DNA of 64,000 nt from Prauserella salsuginis (GTDB taxonomy: Bacteria > Actinomycetota > Actinomycetes > Mycobacteriales > Pseudonocardiaceae). A program made the position numbers and the translations under genes. The DNA is taken from NCBI RefSeq assembly GCF_024648885.1, contig NZ_JANBBF010000008.1, positions 992,001 to 1,056,000 of the forward strand, in the 5' to 3' direction. Below the pieces are notes generated by a model, which worked only from the letters and a program-made list of their open reading frames with translations, ran no database searches and had not been told where the DNA came from. Below are positions 46,254 through 61,818 of the stretch, in pieces (the first letter of the stretch is position 1; each line of letters starts with the position of its first letter).

Positions 46254-46441
46254 CCCCCGATAATGTGACGTCGCACCCACACCCCTCAAGCCGCGCGGTG
46301 GGATGCGCCGACAACGACGACGGGGATCGACACCAGCCCTGCCGGACGTTTCCGGGTCGGTAACACGACGACCACGTCGGCGTCACGTGCGGCTGGTGCA
46401 CTGATACCCAGCCGCACGTACCCATCTTCCGGGAGATTCCT

Positions 46442-47761
46442 ATGGCACCGGAACGGCTCAGCGCACTGGACACGGCCTTCCTCTGTCTGGAAGGCGACGC
46501 GACACCGATGCACATGGGCGCGGTCGCAACGTTCCGTCCCCGCCGTGACTGGGACGCCGACCACGTCGCGGGGCTGCTCGCCGAACACGCCGCCCGCATT
46601 CCGCGTCTCCGGCGGCGGGTGCGGACCGGTCTGCTTCCGCTCAGCAGCGCCCACTGGGAGGACGACCCGTCGTTCGACCCGGCCCGCCACGTGGCCGTCA
46701 GCAGCCTGTACGACCGATACGCCGCCGATCCGCTCGCGACCTTCGCCGAACACTGGATCGCCGAACCGCTCGACCTCAATCGTCCATTGTGGAGCGTGCA
46801 ACTCGTGACGGGCCTGCCGGACGGGGATTTCGCCCTGCTGGTGAAGTTCCATCACGCGCTCGCCGACGGGATGGGTGCGGTCGAACTCGCCCTCGCGCTG
46901 CTCGACGACATCACGCTGCCGTGGCAACGCCGTCCCGCCGACGACGAGCCCGAGGAGACGTCGCGGTCGCCGCTCGGTGCGGTGGCGGACACGGCGGCCG
47001 CACTGCTCGGCCAAGCGGCCGAATCCGCCGGCATCGCCGGGTCGATCGTCACGTCGGCCAGGCCGTTTCCGCTGTCGCCCACCGCGACCGTCAACTCGCC
47101 GAGCCGCCGGATCGGCCTCGTGCGGCTACCCGGCAGCGATATCCGCACCGTCCGCACGGCACACGGCGGCACGACCCACGACGTGGTCCTCGCGGTGCTG
47201 GCGGGCGCACTGCGCGAGTGGATGATCAACCGTGGCCAGCGCGCGGACGCGCGGTCGCTGCGCGCGCTCGTGCCGGTGAGCCTCCGAGGTCGCGACAGCC
47301 GCGACACCGGCAACAGCCTGTCCGGCTACCTGTGCGATCTGCCCGTCGAGGTGGACGATCCGGTCGAGCGGCTGCGTCTCGTGCGCGAGGCGATGGCCCG
47401 CAACAAGGAGGCCGGGCCGACGCGGGGCGCTGGCGCACTGCCGGTGCTGGCGAACCGCCTGCCTGCGGGGCTGCACCGGCTGGCGGCGAAAGCCGCCGGA
47501 CAGGCCGCACCACTGCTGTTCGACACGGTCGTGACGACGGTGCCGGTGCCGAGCATCCCGCTGTCACTCGCGGGGGCACGGCTGCGGGAGGTGTACCCGT
47601 TCGTGCCGTTGGCTCCGCACCAGTCGGTGGGCATCGCCGTGGCGACGTACCGCGACGGCGTGCACGTCGGACTGCAGGCCAACGGCCACGCTGTCAGCGA
47701 CGTCGGTTCACTGGCCGACGCGGTGACCAAGTCGATGGCGCGGCTGCAGCTGGAGTCGTGA
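46442..47761 (+). CDS. Wax ester synthase/diacylglycerol acyltransferase (WS/DGAT)
   Basis: A 439-residue acyltransferase that makes wax esters or triacylglycerol from acyl-CoA. The active-site motif HHALADG is in LLVKFHHALADGMGAVELA, with NRPLW and the C-terminal PVSLRGRDSRDTGNSLSGY. The ATG at 46442 has a GGGAG site. It points to storage lipid synthesis, common in this family of organisms. It is monocistronic and convergent with aroG. Confidence 0.93.
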   Translation: MAPERLSALDTAFLCLEGDATPMHMGAVATFRPRRDWDADHVAGLLAEHAARIPRLRRRVRTGLLPLSSAHWEDDPSFDPARHVAVSSLYDRYAADPLATFAEHWIAEPLDLNRPLWSVQLVTGLPDGDFALLVKFHHALADGMGAVELALALLDDITLPWQRRPADDEPEETSRSPLGAVADTAAALLGQAAESAGIAGSIVTSARPFPLSPTATVNSPSRRIGLVRLPGSDIRTVRTAHGGTTHDVVLAVLAGALREWMINRGQRADARSLRALVPVSLRGRDSRDTGNSLSGYLCDLPVEVDDPVERLRLVREAMARNKEAGPTRGAGALPVLANRLPAGLHRLAAKAAGQAAPLLFDTVVTTVPVPSIPLSLAGARLREVYPFVPLAPHQSVGIAVATYRDGVHVGLQANGHAVSDVGSLADAVTKSMARLQLES

Positions 47762-47799
47762 CCCGGATGGGCCGGGGACCGTTCCCCGGCCCATCCGGG
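47762..47799. terminator. Bidirectional terminator between WS/DGAT and aroG
   Basis: A perfect 17-bp stem (CCCGGATGGGCCGGGGA and complement) with a 4-nt loop, starting one base after the WS/DGAT stop and ending 7 bp before the aroG stop. Confidence 0.85.
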
Positions 47800-47806
47800 A
47801 GCACCG

Positions 47807-49634
<1,828 letters not shown>

Positions 49635-50591
49635 CTACGCGGCCGACGCCTGCTCGTACACCGCCTCGGCCTCGTCACCGAAGTACGGGCCGAACATCAC
49701 GTTGGGCAGGAAGGTGTAGCCGAAGCTGTTCACCGATTCCTGGACGCCCGTTCCCGTCTCCGGGTCGAAGCTGCTGAACCACGGGCCGCCACTGGAGCCG
49801 CCGGTCATGTCGCAGTTCATGCCGTGGTCGTCGGTCAGCAGCGGATCGGTGAACGTGCTGCCGCTGCAGTAGGTCAACGTGCTGCCGTCGTACGGGTCGG
49901 CGGCCGGGTAGCCGAACGCATACATCTCCTGGCCACGCTCGCCGTTGAAGGCGATCTGCTGCGTGCCGACCGTGTCGGCGACGGTCCTGCCGTCCTTCTC
50001 CTCGACGACGGCCATACCGACGTCGTGGTTCATGTCCTCGTCGGATTCCCACTGCGGTGTGGTCATCGTCTGCTCGGCGGCCCACTCTCCGTGTGGCGCG
50101 TCACCGTTGTCGTAGCCGGGCACGAACACCCAGTCGGTGTGCCAGGTTCCCTGGTACTTCACGCAATGGCCCGCGGTCACGACGACGCTGCCGTTGCCGC
50201 TCTCGACGACGTTGCCACTGCACGACGCGTCCTGGCCGTCCATCTTGAAGAACACCCGGCCCGCGGTCTTCGTGACCTCGCCACCGCCGGTCCACTCGTC
50301 GCCTGTGGAGGAGGCCTGCTGAGACGGAAGCAATCCCTTTACGGCGCTGGCCAGGCCACCCGTGAGTCCAGTTGCGGACGACAACACCTTGTCCAGCGGC
50401 ATGGCCGACCGCATCCGCTGCGGCGTCCAGTCCGCGGCATCGGCATCCATCCGGTTCACCGCGACGTCGCCGGACGAATCCGGCGTCTGCCCTTCGGCTG
50501 CGGCCGGCATGGCCACCATCGATGTCACCATCGCGGCGCCTGCCGCCACCGCGGCGACTCTTCGAACTCCTCGTGCCCAACGCAACCGCAC
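49635..50591 (-). CDS. Secreted trypsin-like serine protease
   Basis: A 318-residue exported protease. The GTG at 50591 is chosen since AGGAGG ends 8 nt upstream; it gives a signal peptide MRLRWARGVRRVAAVAAG... with AAA cleavage near 33. The triad is His142 (VTAGHCV), Asp190 (MNHDVGMAVV) and Ser267 (GGSSGGPW). Four cysteines flank these residues (SCSGN, HCVKY, YCSGS, NCDMT). About 100 residues before His142 form a propeptide. The substrate is unknown. Confidence 0.9.
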   Translation of the reverse strand: MRLRWARGVRRVAAVAAGAAMVTSMVAMPAAAEGQTPDSSGDVAVNRMDADAADWTPQRMRSAMPLDKVLSSATGLTGGLASAVKGLLPSQQASSTGDEWTGGGEVTKTAGRVFFKMDGQDASCSGNVVESGNGSVVVTAGHCVKYQGTWHTDWVFVPGYDNGDAPHGEWAAEQTMTTPQWESDEDMNHDVGMAVVEEKDGRTVADTVGTQQIAFNGERGQEMYAFGYPAADPYDGSTLTYCSGSTFTDPLLTDDHGMNCDMTGGSSGGPWFSSFDPETGTGVQESVNSFGYTFLPNVMFGPYFGDEAEAVYEQASAA

Positions 50592-50751
50592 GATCACGCC
50601 TCCTTGTCGGAGATTCACAGAACCCCGTAAGAGTGACGTGGGCAACAACCATTTTGTACCGCCGAGTAACCCAGCTCCCACGCCGCCGAACCGGCTCCCC
50701 TACTAGCCCGAACAGAGCAGTGATTCATGGACGGTTCAGCCGAATCGGGTG

Positions 50752-51402
50752 TCAACCATCACGCTGCAGAACCGCGGCGACGACACGTTCGTATCCCTGG
50801 GTGAACGGCATGATCGCCGCCTTCCGAGCGCGTTCGCGACGGATGATGCCGGCGGTGCCGATCACAGTGCCCATCAGCAGGACGGCACACCCGACGCCGA
50901 GCACGAGCGCGGTCGTGCCGCCGTCGCCGAACAGCCTCCCCGCGGTCACCAGCACGACCAGCAACGTCAGCCCGCTGAGCACGGCCAGCGCAGCGAACCG
51001 GTTGGTCGCCTTCCGGTGCGCCTGGTGCGCCGCACGGGTCTCGTTCAGCGTGACCGTGGACAACGGGTCCACGCCCAGCTCACGCCGCACCTGCGCCGCG
51101 ACCTCACGCGCCTGCGGGTACTCGCGCAGCTCCGCCAGTGACGGGCCCGTGACGAACAACGAGTCACGCCGGTCGACGCTCGCCGTCCCGGGACGCGTAA
51201 GCACCCAGTACGTATCGCCGCGTTCCTGTGCCACCGACCGGAACGTCCACCCGTGTGCCTCGGCGAGTTCGCGGCAGCGACGCCACGACGACCGCGGGAT
51301 ATCCGAGACCTCGACCCGCGCCGTACCGCCGAGATCCGGGCGCAACGCGTCGAGCCGGGCCAGGAACTCCGACTCGGCGTTCGCCGCGTCGCGTTCGGTC
51401 AC
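50752..51402 (-). CDS. Membrane protein of unknown function, N-terminal RELAEA domain
   Basis: A 216-residue protein. The N-terminal 90 residues are soluble, with PRSSWRRCRELAEAHGWTFRS and VLTRPGT. Residues from about 140 contain two hydrophobic helices (FAALAVLSGLTLLVVLVT, ALVLGVGCAVLLMGTVIG) and a basic C-terminus. Its GTG overlaps the upstream gene's stop by 4 bp. It shares the RELAEA-x-G-W/Y motif with its neighbour. I recognise no family. Confidence 0.7.
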   Translation of the reverse strand: MTERDAANAESEFLARLDALRPDLGGTARVEVSDIPRSSWRRCRELAEAHGWTFRSVAQERGDTYWVLTRPGTASVDRRDSLFVTGPSLAELREYPQAREVAAQVRRELGVDPLSTVTLNETRAAHQAHRKATNRFAALAVLSGLTLLVVLVTAGRLFGDGGTTALVLGVGCAVLLMGTVIGTAGIIRRERARKAAIMPFTQGYERVVAAVLQRDG

Positions 51403-51716
51403 CCCTGCTCCTGACCGGGCAGTGCCCGCTGGAAGTTCAACTGGCGGTTGTTCAGTCCCGAGTAGCCCGTCCACCGGTAGCCGTTCGCCTCGGCCAGCTC
51501 GCGCACCGCGTCGTCGTTCACGCCGCTCCGATAGCCGGACAGGATCGACGTCGCCCCGGTCGGCGTCTCCTCGTTCCGCAGCTTCTCCAGCACCTGCTGC
51601 TTACGCTGTTCGATCGGGGTTCGCCGCTGCTGGATGGTGGCGTACCCAGCGATCCCAACGACGGCCAGCGCCAGCGCGCAGAGCAGGCCGAAAAAGATCC
51701 AGAGTGCGATGTCCAT
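51399..51716 (-). CDS. Small membrane protein with RELAEA motif
   Basis: A 105-residue protein: one N-terminal helix (MDIALWIFFGLLCALALAVVG), then a charged linker and a soluble domain with DDAVRELAEANGYRWTGYSGLN. The motif repeats that of the next gene in reverse topology (there the domain precedes the helices). The overlap GTGA couples them. Unknown function. Confidence 0.68.
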   Translation of the reverse strand: MDIALWIFFGLLCALALAVVGIAGYATIQQRRTPIEQRKQQVLEKLRNEETPTGATSILSGYRSGVNDDAVRELAEANGYRWTGYSGLNNRQLNFQRALPGQEQG

Positions 51717-51730
51717 CTCAGCCGTCCGTC

Positions 51731-52024
51731 TCAGCCATCCAGCACATTGCCGATCCTGCCGGGCTCATCAGCGCCTTCCGCCCAACGGATCGTCTTGCAG
51801 ATCTCAGCCATCATCTCGACGTAATCGTCCCAGTCCCAGAGGCACTCCGTGCTCAGTGCGAAGAAGGCCAACTGACCACGGTCGACGAGCGGGAAGGCAC
51901 CGGCCGACTTCCAGGTCGATATACCGGCCTCGGCACATCGCTGAGGAAAGCAATGGTCGACCGCCGCGGGCTGTGCCAGCCTGATGACGATGAGATTCCG
52001 CAGGTTACGCCGCAACCACGCCAC
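51731..52024 (-). CDS. Unrecognised small protein, first gene of a three-gene set
   Basis: A 97-residue open frame with no known domain: an Arg-rich start, then AGISTWKSAGAFPLVDRG and ECLWDWDDYVEMMAEICKTIRWAEG. Acidic, Trp-rich and probably cytoplasmic. It ends 14 bp before the next minus-strand gene. The GTG start overlaps the divergent gene on the plus strand (from 51984), so one of the two starts is uncertain. Confidence 0.5.
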   Translation of the reverse strand: MAWLRRNLRNLIVIRLAQPAAVDHCFPQRCAEAGISTWKSAGAFPLVDRGQLAFFALSTECLWDWDDYVEMMAEICKTIRWAEGADEPGRIGNVLDG

Positions 52025-52610
52025 CTATCGCCGGCAGCGGTTTCTCGGCAAGCGCCGTGCTTCCAAGAACTTCTGGCATCACTATGCGGGCATAGAAGCC
52101 CGGATGCGCGACAGCGCCGGGGACCTGCCGTTGTTCGGCCAGCAGGCGTGGACCGGCATCCTGCTGACGGGCCGCTGGGCGTTCAGCGACGACGAAACAC
52201 GCGCCACCACGATCGGTCTCGAGCACGGCGACCCCGATGATGAGGCGACTCCCTGGCTGAACGTCCTCAGCACCCGCGACCCCGCGGATCACCCGGTCCG
52301 GGATCTCCTTCGTGACAGCAGCTCGACCGCCCCGACCGATCGCGGAACCGCACCCGCCCACCGGCGCGGTGCGAGTACAGCTACCGCGGAACGTCGGGTC
52401 GACATCGTCGTCGACGGGCAGCCACGCGTCTTTCGGCTCTGGGACGCCGACGACCGATGGTACGCAGCTTCGGAGGCCGGCGACCGGCACGCGATCGTCA
52501 TCGCCGCCCGCCACGTCGACCCCGACGTCACACTGGTACCGATTCGGGACATCGAGCCGTACCTGGCCGGCCGACGGGAATGGATCCGTGCCCGCAGACA
52601 GAGCGGATGA
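51984..52610 (+). CDS. Unrecognised protein, divergent and overlapping at its 5' end
   Basis: A 208-residue frame. Residues 1-40 are Arg-rich. The middle holds GQQAWTGILLTGRWAFSDDETRATTIGLEHGD, and the end, from RRVDIVVDGQPRVFRLWDADDRWYAASEAGDRH, reads as a beta-rich soluble domain. No membrane segment. Its first 41 bp overlap the start region of the minus-strand gene; an internal ATG near 52105 would avoid that. Function unknown. Confidence 0.5.
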   Translation: MTMRFRRLRRNHATYRRQRFLGKRRASKNFWHHYAGIEARMRDSAGDLPLFGQQAWTGILLTGRWAFSDDETRATTIGLEHGDPDDEATPWLNVLSTRDPADHPVRDLLRDSSSTAPTDRGTAPAHRRGASTATAERRVDIVVDGQPRVFRLWDADDRWYAASEAGDRHAIVIAARHVDPDVTLVPIRDIEPYLAGRREWIRARRQSG

Positions 52611-52757
52611 TCCGTTTCCCGATCTCGAAATCCACCCTCGAGCCTGCCTGTCCGAATGAGCTGTCCCGAGAACCCGCCTCGCACGGAACGGGGAGCCGGA
52701 GCCCGTGCGGCACCGACTCCCGTACGTCCACATCAGACCAGTCCATCGGACCAGCCG

Positions 52758-54266
52758 TCAGACGACCGCCAGCGGGATGGCCGTGGGATGTACCGGTGAC
52801 GGCAGGTCCGACCCGCCGGTCAGGTAGGCATCCACCGACGCGGCCACCGAACGGCCCTCGGCGATCGCCCACACGACCAGCGACGCGCCCCGGTGGGCGT
52901 CGCCGCACACGAACACTCCCGGCGCGCCGGTCTGCCAGTCCGCGCCGCACGACACGGTGCCACGCCGGTTCAGCGACAGTCCGAGGTCGTCGATCAGCCG
53001 CATGTGCTCGACGCCTTCGAACCCGATCGCCAGCAGCACCAGGTCGGCGGGCACTTCCTGCACCTCGTTGCTGGTGGGCACGACCTCGCGCCGACCCGTC
53101 TCCGGGTCCTTCTCCACCCGCACCGTGTGCAGCTCGGCCGCCCGCACCCTGCCGTTGTCGTCGCCCACGAACCGCTTGACGGCGACCGCGAACAGCCGCT
53201 CCCCCGTCTCCTCGTGCACCGGGTAGGTACGCAGGATGTACGGCCACGTCGGCCACGGCGACCGCTCGTCGTCGCGGGAGTGCGGCGGCTCCGGATATTG
53301 GTCGAGCTGCGTCACCGACAGCGCGCCCTGGCGGATCGCCGTGCCGTAGCAGTCCGCACCCGTGTCACCGCCGCCGATGATCAGCACGTGTTTGCCCTCT
53401 GCGGTGATCTCCGCCGGACCGTCCCCCTCACACGCCCGGTTGGCGGGCACCAGATGCTCCATCGCGAGGTGCACACCGTCCAACTCGCGCCCCGGCGTGA
53501 CCGTGTCGTCCCGGCCGCGCAACGCGCCGACGGCCAGCACCACAGCGTCGTAGGTCTCCCGCAGCTCCGCCACGGTGACGTCGACACCGACCTCGCAGCC
53601 GGTGACGAACCTCGTGCCCTCGCTGTGCAGCTGCGCCAACCGCCGATCGAGGACCTTCTTCTCCATCTTGAACTCGGGAATGCCGTACCGGAGCAGCCCG
53701 CCGAGCCGGTCGTCCCGTTCGAAGACCGTCACGTCGTGGCCCGCACGCGTCAGCTGCTGCGCCGCGGCCAGCCCCGCAGGACCCGATCCGACGACCGCCA
53801 CGTGCCTGCCCGTCGCCACCTCGGCCGTGCGCGCCTCGACGTAGCCGGACTCCCACGCCTGCGCGGAAATCGTCTCCTCGACCCGCTTGATCGCCACCGG
53901 ACCGCCGGACAGCCCCGAGATCGACAGCGTGCACCCGGCCTCGCACGGCGCGGGACACAGCTTGCCCGTGAACTCCGGGAAGTTGTTCGTGGCGTGCAGC
54001 CGCTCGCTCGCCGAGAACCAGTCGCCACGGCTCACCAGGTCGTTCCACTCCGGGATCAGGTTTCCCAGTGGGCACCCCGACCGCTCGTTGTGGCAGAACG
54101 GGATACCGCAGTCCATACACCGGCTCGCCTGCGTGCGCACCGCCTCGTTGCGCTCCTGCCGGCCCTGGTCCGCGTAGACCTCCTGCCAGTCCTGCATGCG
54201 TTCGGACTTCGGCCGTTTCGGCGGCTCCGCGCGCTCGTACTTCAGGAAACCCGTCGGGTCAGCCAC
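52758..54266 (-). CDS. gltD: Glutamate synthase small subunit
   Basis: A 502-residue subunit that feeds NADPH electrons to GltB. The GTG at 54266 has GGAGG 6 nt upstream. It holds the N-terminal ferredoxin-like cysteines (CMDCGIPFC, CPLGNLIP, CPAPCEAGC) and two nucleotide-binding motifs, VAVVGSGPAGLAAAQ for FAD and VLIIGGGDTGADC for NADPH. The gap to gltB holds a 124-bp duplication. Confidence 0.96.
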   Translation of the reverse strand: MADPTGFLKYERAEPPKRPKSERMQDWQEVYADQGRQERNEAVRTQASRCMDCGIPFCHNERSGCPLGNLIPEWNDLVSRGDWFSASERLHATNNFPEFTGKLCPAPCEAGCTLSISGLSGGPVAIKRVEETISAQAWESGYVEARTAEVATGRHVAVVGSGPAGLAAAQQLTRAGHDVTVFERDDRLGGLLRYGIPEFKMEKKVLDRRLAQLHSEGTRFVTGCEVGVDVTVAELRETYDAVVLAVGALRGRDDTVTPGRELDGVHLAMEHLVPANRACEGDGPAEITAEGKHVLIIGGGDTGADCYGTAIRQGALSVTQLDQYPEPPHSRDDERSPWPTWPYILRTYPVHEETGERLFAVAVKRFVGDDNGRVRAAELHTVRVEKDPETGRREVVPTSNEVQEVPADLVLLAIGFEGVEHMRLIDDLGLSLNRRGTVSCGADWQTGAPGVFVCGDAHRGASLVVWAIAEGRSVAASVDAYLTGGSDLPSPVHPTAIPLAVV

Positions 54267-54382
54267 GAGCCGCCTCCTGTGTCTTGCGGGACACCCTCCC
54301 CTGCTGTGGCGAAAAAGCCTGCCACAGCGGGGGCCCAACCCGGTCGGTGGCCGTGGCCGCTGCTCCGCAAGCTCCGCGATTG

Positions 54383-54401
<19 letters not shown>
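54258..54401. repeat. 20-bp direct repeat flanking a 104-bp insert between gltB and gltD
   Basis: GTCAGCCACGAGCCGCCTCC occurs at 54258-54277 and 54382-54401, exactly 124 bp apart. The first copy is the gltD ribosome site and start, the second the gltB end. The insert has an inverted pair near its ends (CTTGCGG, CCGCAAG) and a 13-bp hairpin (54298-54310 with 54321-54333). Confidence 0.9.
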
Positions 54402-58954
<4,553 letters not shown>

Positions 58955-59340
58955 AATCAGACCTCCTGCGTCGTCTTCGTGCTCGGTTTCAATGGGGCAC
59001 GGGACGACGATGGCCCGCCTGTTATCGCGACTTTAACACTCGGGAAACGCCCCGGTGCCGGATCAGCGGCCGTTTTTCCGGCCGAACCGTAACGATCCGA
59101 CGACCCCGGACGATTCAGTTTCTGATGAGCGGACGGCCACGGCAAGTGCCGGCCGCCTCGTTTTTCTCGGCGGCTCGTTTCCCGGCGACGCTGGTTCTCG
59201 GCGACGCTGTTTCTCGGCGGGTCTGTTTCGCCCGGCCGTCCTCACCCGAGTACCCACGCCCAGCCACCCACGCCCAGTCATCGCCGCCTGGGCACCGCCT
59301 TCACGCCGAGTGTAGTTCGTACGAATCCGACATCCCCCGG
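58955..59340. other. Gap between gltB and the cobalamin riboswitch
   Basis: About 385 bp between divergent genes; it should hold the gltB promoter. From about 59163 to 59226 lies a 15-16-bp tandem array (TTCTCGGCGACGCTG units). No gene is supported. Confidence 0.55.
59163..59226. repeat. 15-16-bp tandem array upstream of the riboswitch
   Basis: Four imperfect units of TTCTCGGCGACGCTG type. Two share 15 of 15 bases over the core. Confidence 0.75.
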
Positions 59341-59349
59341 TCACGCGAA

Positions 59350-59490
59350 CATGAGCTGGTAACGTCACCTCGACGCGGGCGGTAGCGAAGTCCGGTGCGA
59401 ATCCGGCGCTGTGCCGCAACTGTGATGACCGTCGAGGCGGGACGACCCCGGTGCTGTCCCGCCCGGCCGGATCGAGTCAGGTCGCCTTCG
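59350..59490 (+). promoter_or_regulatory. Cobalamin riboswitch
   Basis: The conserved core is plain: GGTAGCGAAGTCCGGTGCGA, ATCCGGCGCTGTGCCGCAAC, then TGTGAT, followed about 60 nt on by GAGTCAGGTCGCC, the B12-box end. It precedes btuF by about 170 nt and should switch off the transporter when adenosylcobalamin is plentiful. Limits are approximate. Confidence 0.92.
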
Positions 59491-59665
59491 CCCGCGTCGA
59501 CGCCTTGCCCACCTCCGGCGCAGAGGTGCGGCGTCAGGGACGGCCCTCACTTCGCCGCCTCGGGCGCTCGAGGACTCCCCCGCGGGTTCCGCACCGGCAT
59601 GCCCGACCGCCCCGCGCGGCCGCGGGCACGCCTCCGCCGGCCGACCCGAACGCCCGAGGCCCCCG

Positions 59666-60727
59666 ATGGCTCACCAGCCCACTCCCCACCCTCGTACGCG
59701 CCTGCGCCGATCCGTAGCGCGCCACGTTGCGGCACTCCGCACCCCGGCGCCCCGCGCCCCGGCACTGCACACCCAGGCGCGGCACGGCACTCGCCCGCCG
59801 CGCCGGTTCGTCCGGCTGCTCGCCCTGCTGCCCCTACTGGGTGCGCTCGCCCTCGCCGGCTGTGCCCAGCGCGCCGACGAGGACAACGGTGACGGCGACG
59901 CCGGCACGGCCTTCCCCGTGACCGTCGAGCCCGCGGGCGCACCCGCCGTGACCCTCGACGCGCAGCCACAGCGGATCGTCTCGCTCGTCCCGTCGGTCAC
60001 CGAGACGTTGTACGAGGTGGGGGCGGGCGACCAGGTCGTCGCCGTCGACGAGATGTCCACCCATCCGGCCGAGGCGCCGCGCACCGAGTTGTCCGGCATC
60101 GACCCGGACCCGCAGCAGATCGCGAGCCACGACCCCGACCTGGTCGTCGTGGGCTCCGACGCGGAGGACAAGCTGGCCGGCGCGCTGAGCAAGACCGGCG
60201 CCGCCACGCTCGTGCTGCCCGCGCCGGAGACGCTGCGGGACGCCTACGCCCAGTTCACGCTCGTCGGCAAGGCCACCGGGCACGCCGACGCCGGACGGAC
60301 GCTCGCCGACGAGACCGAGCAGACGATCACCGAGCTCGCGGAGTCCGCCCCTGACAAGGACCTGAGCTACTACCACGAGGTCGACCCGACCTACTACACG
60401 ATCACGTCGGCGACGTTCCTCGGCGAGGTCTACGATCTGTTCGGTCTCCGCAACGTCGCCGACCAGGACGACCCGAACGCGATGGGCGGGTATCCGCAGC
60501 TGTCGGCGGAGAAGATCGTCGAGGCGGATCCGGACCTGGTCTTTCTCGCCGACACAAAGTGCTGCGGGCAGAACGCCGACACGGTGGCCGAGCGCCCCGG
60601 CTGGGACACGATGACCGCCGTCGAGCAGGACCGGGTCTTCGCCCTCGACGACGACATCGCCTCCCGCTGGAGCCCACGCCTGGTCGAGTTCGTGCGGGTC
60701 GTGGCCGACGCGGTCGCGGAAGCCTGA
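59666..60727 (+). CDS. btuF: Cobalamin-binding lipoprotein
   Basis: A 353-residue substrate-binding protein of the periplasmic binding class used for corrinoids and siderophores. The riboswitch upstream argues for cobalamin. An unusually long, Pro/Arg-rich leader of 44 residues precedes the hydrophobic core; the lipobox LAGC puts the lipid anchor at Cys66. Fe/B12-type motifs include QRIVSLVPSVTETLYEVG and DPDLVVVGSDAEDK. No closer start codon is in frame. It overlaps btuC by one base. Confidence 0.9.
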   Translation: MAHQPTPHPRTRLRRSVARHVAALRTPAPRAPALHTQARHGTRPPRRFVRLLALLPLLGALALAGCAQRADEDNGDGDAGTAFPVTVEPAGAPAVTLDAQPQRIVSLVPSVTETLYEVGAGDQVVAVDEMSTHPAEAPRTELSGIDPDPQQIASHDPDLVVVGSDAEDKLAGALSKTGAATLVLPAPETLRDAYAQFTLVGKATGHADAGRTLADETEQTITELAESAPDKDLSYYHEVDPTYYTITSATFLGEVYDLFGLRNVADQDDPNAMGGYPQLSAEKIVEADPDLVFLADTKCCGQNADTVAERPGWDTMTAVEQDRVFALDDDIASRWSPRLVEFVRVVADAVAEA

Positions 60728-61818
60728 TGCTGCGCACCCGTTCCCGGTGGCGGCGCGCCGCGGACCGCATCACCCGAACGCCCGCGCACACCACCCGACT
60801 GACCCCGCTCGCGCTGGGCGTCGCGGTGGTCACGGTCGTGGCCGTCGCGCTGCTCGGGCTGCTGATCGGACCGGGCGAACTCACCGGGGACCGGGTGCTG
60901 GCGGAGATCACGGCCCAACTGACGGGCGGCATGTCGCCGTTGTCGGACTCCGAGGCGGCGATCGTGTGGCAGCTGCGACTCCCGCGGGTGTTGCTGGCGG
61001 CGCTCGTCGGGGCCGCCCTCGCGGGTGCGGGTGCCGCGTTCCAGGGAGTGTTCCGCAACCCGCTGGCCGATCCGTACCTGCTCGGCGCCGGCGCCGGGGC
61101 CGGCATGGCGGCCACGGCGGTCATGGTGTTCGTGCCCGCGGTGACGGCGTGGTCGCTCGGCCCGGTGGGCCCGCTGCCGCTCGCGGCGTTCGCGGGCGCC
61201 CTGCTGGGCGTCGGGCTGAGCTGGGCACTCGGCCGTTCGACGGGCGGTGCCGGCACGGCGGGCCTGCTGCTGGCGGGCATCGCGGTGACGGCCTTCCTCA
61301 CCGCGATCCAGACCTTCGTCCAGCAGCTCAACACCGAGACCCTGAAACAGGTGTACACGTGGACACTCGGCGGGCTGAACATCACCGGCTGGACCGACGT
61401 GGGACTGGTCCTGCCCTACGTGGGGCTCGCGGCGATCGTGCTCGTGGCGGCAGCCCGGCTGCTGGACCTGCTCACGCTCGGTGACACCGAGGCCGCCTCG
61501 CTGGGCCTGCGACCGGGCCGCATCCGCCTGGCCGTGCTGTCGGCGGCCTCGCTCGCCACGGCGGCGGCCGTGTCGGTGAGCGGCCTGATCGGCTTCGTCG
61601 GGATCGTCGTGCCACACCTGGTGCGGCTGTTGGCCGGCGCGAGCTACCGCGTGATCGTGCCGCTCTCGCTCCTCGGCGGTGCCGCCTTCGTCATCGGCGC
61701 GGATCTCGTCGCGCGGACGATCATGCCGGGCGAGCTGCCGCTCGGCGTGGTCACCGCGTTCGCGGGTGCTCCGTTCTTCGCGCTGGTGCTGCGCACGAAC
61801 CGGGAGCGGCTGTCGTGA
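60727..61818 (+). CDS. btuC: Cobalamin ABC importer permease
   Basis: A 363-residue FecCD/BtuC-type permease with about ten helices. Family motifs include RLPRVLLAALVGAALAGAGAAFQGVFRNPLADPYLLG and SGLIGFVGIVVPHLVRLLAG. It starts on the A of the btuF stop (TGATG), and its stop overlaps btuD, so all three are co-translated. Confidence 0.93.
   Translation: MLRTRSRWRRAADRITRTPAHTTRLTPLALGVAVVTVVAVALLGLLIGPGELTGDRVLAEITAQLTGGMSPLSDSEAAIVWQLRLPRVLLAALVGAALAGAGAAFQGVFRNPLADPYLLGAGAGAGMAATAVMVFVPAVTAWSLGPVGPLPLAAFAGALLGVGLSWALGRSTGGAGTAGLLLAGIAVTAFLTAIQTFVQQLNTETLKQVYTWTLGGLNITGWTDVGLVLPYVGLAAIVLVAAARLLDLLTLGDTEAASLGLRPGRIRLAVLSAASLATAAAVSVSGLIGFVGIVVPHLVRLLAGASYRVIVPLSLLGGAAFVIGADLVARTIMPGELPLGVVTAFAGAPFFALVLRTNRERLS

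Noticed and set aside
43749-46289. An 846-codon open frame on the minus strand opposite pknL
   Set aside because: Only its last 122 codons are a gene (Rv2175c-like); the rest is antisense to pknL.
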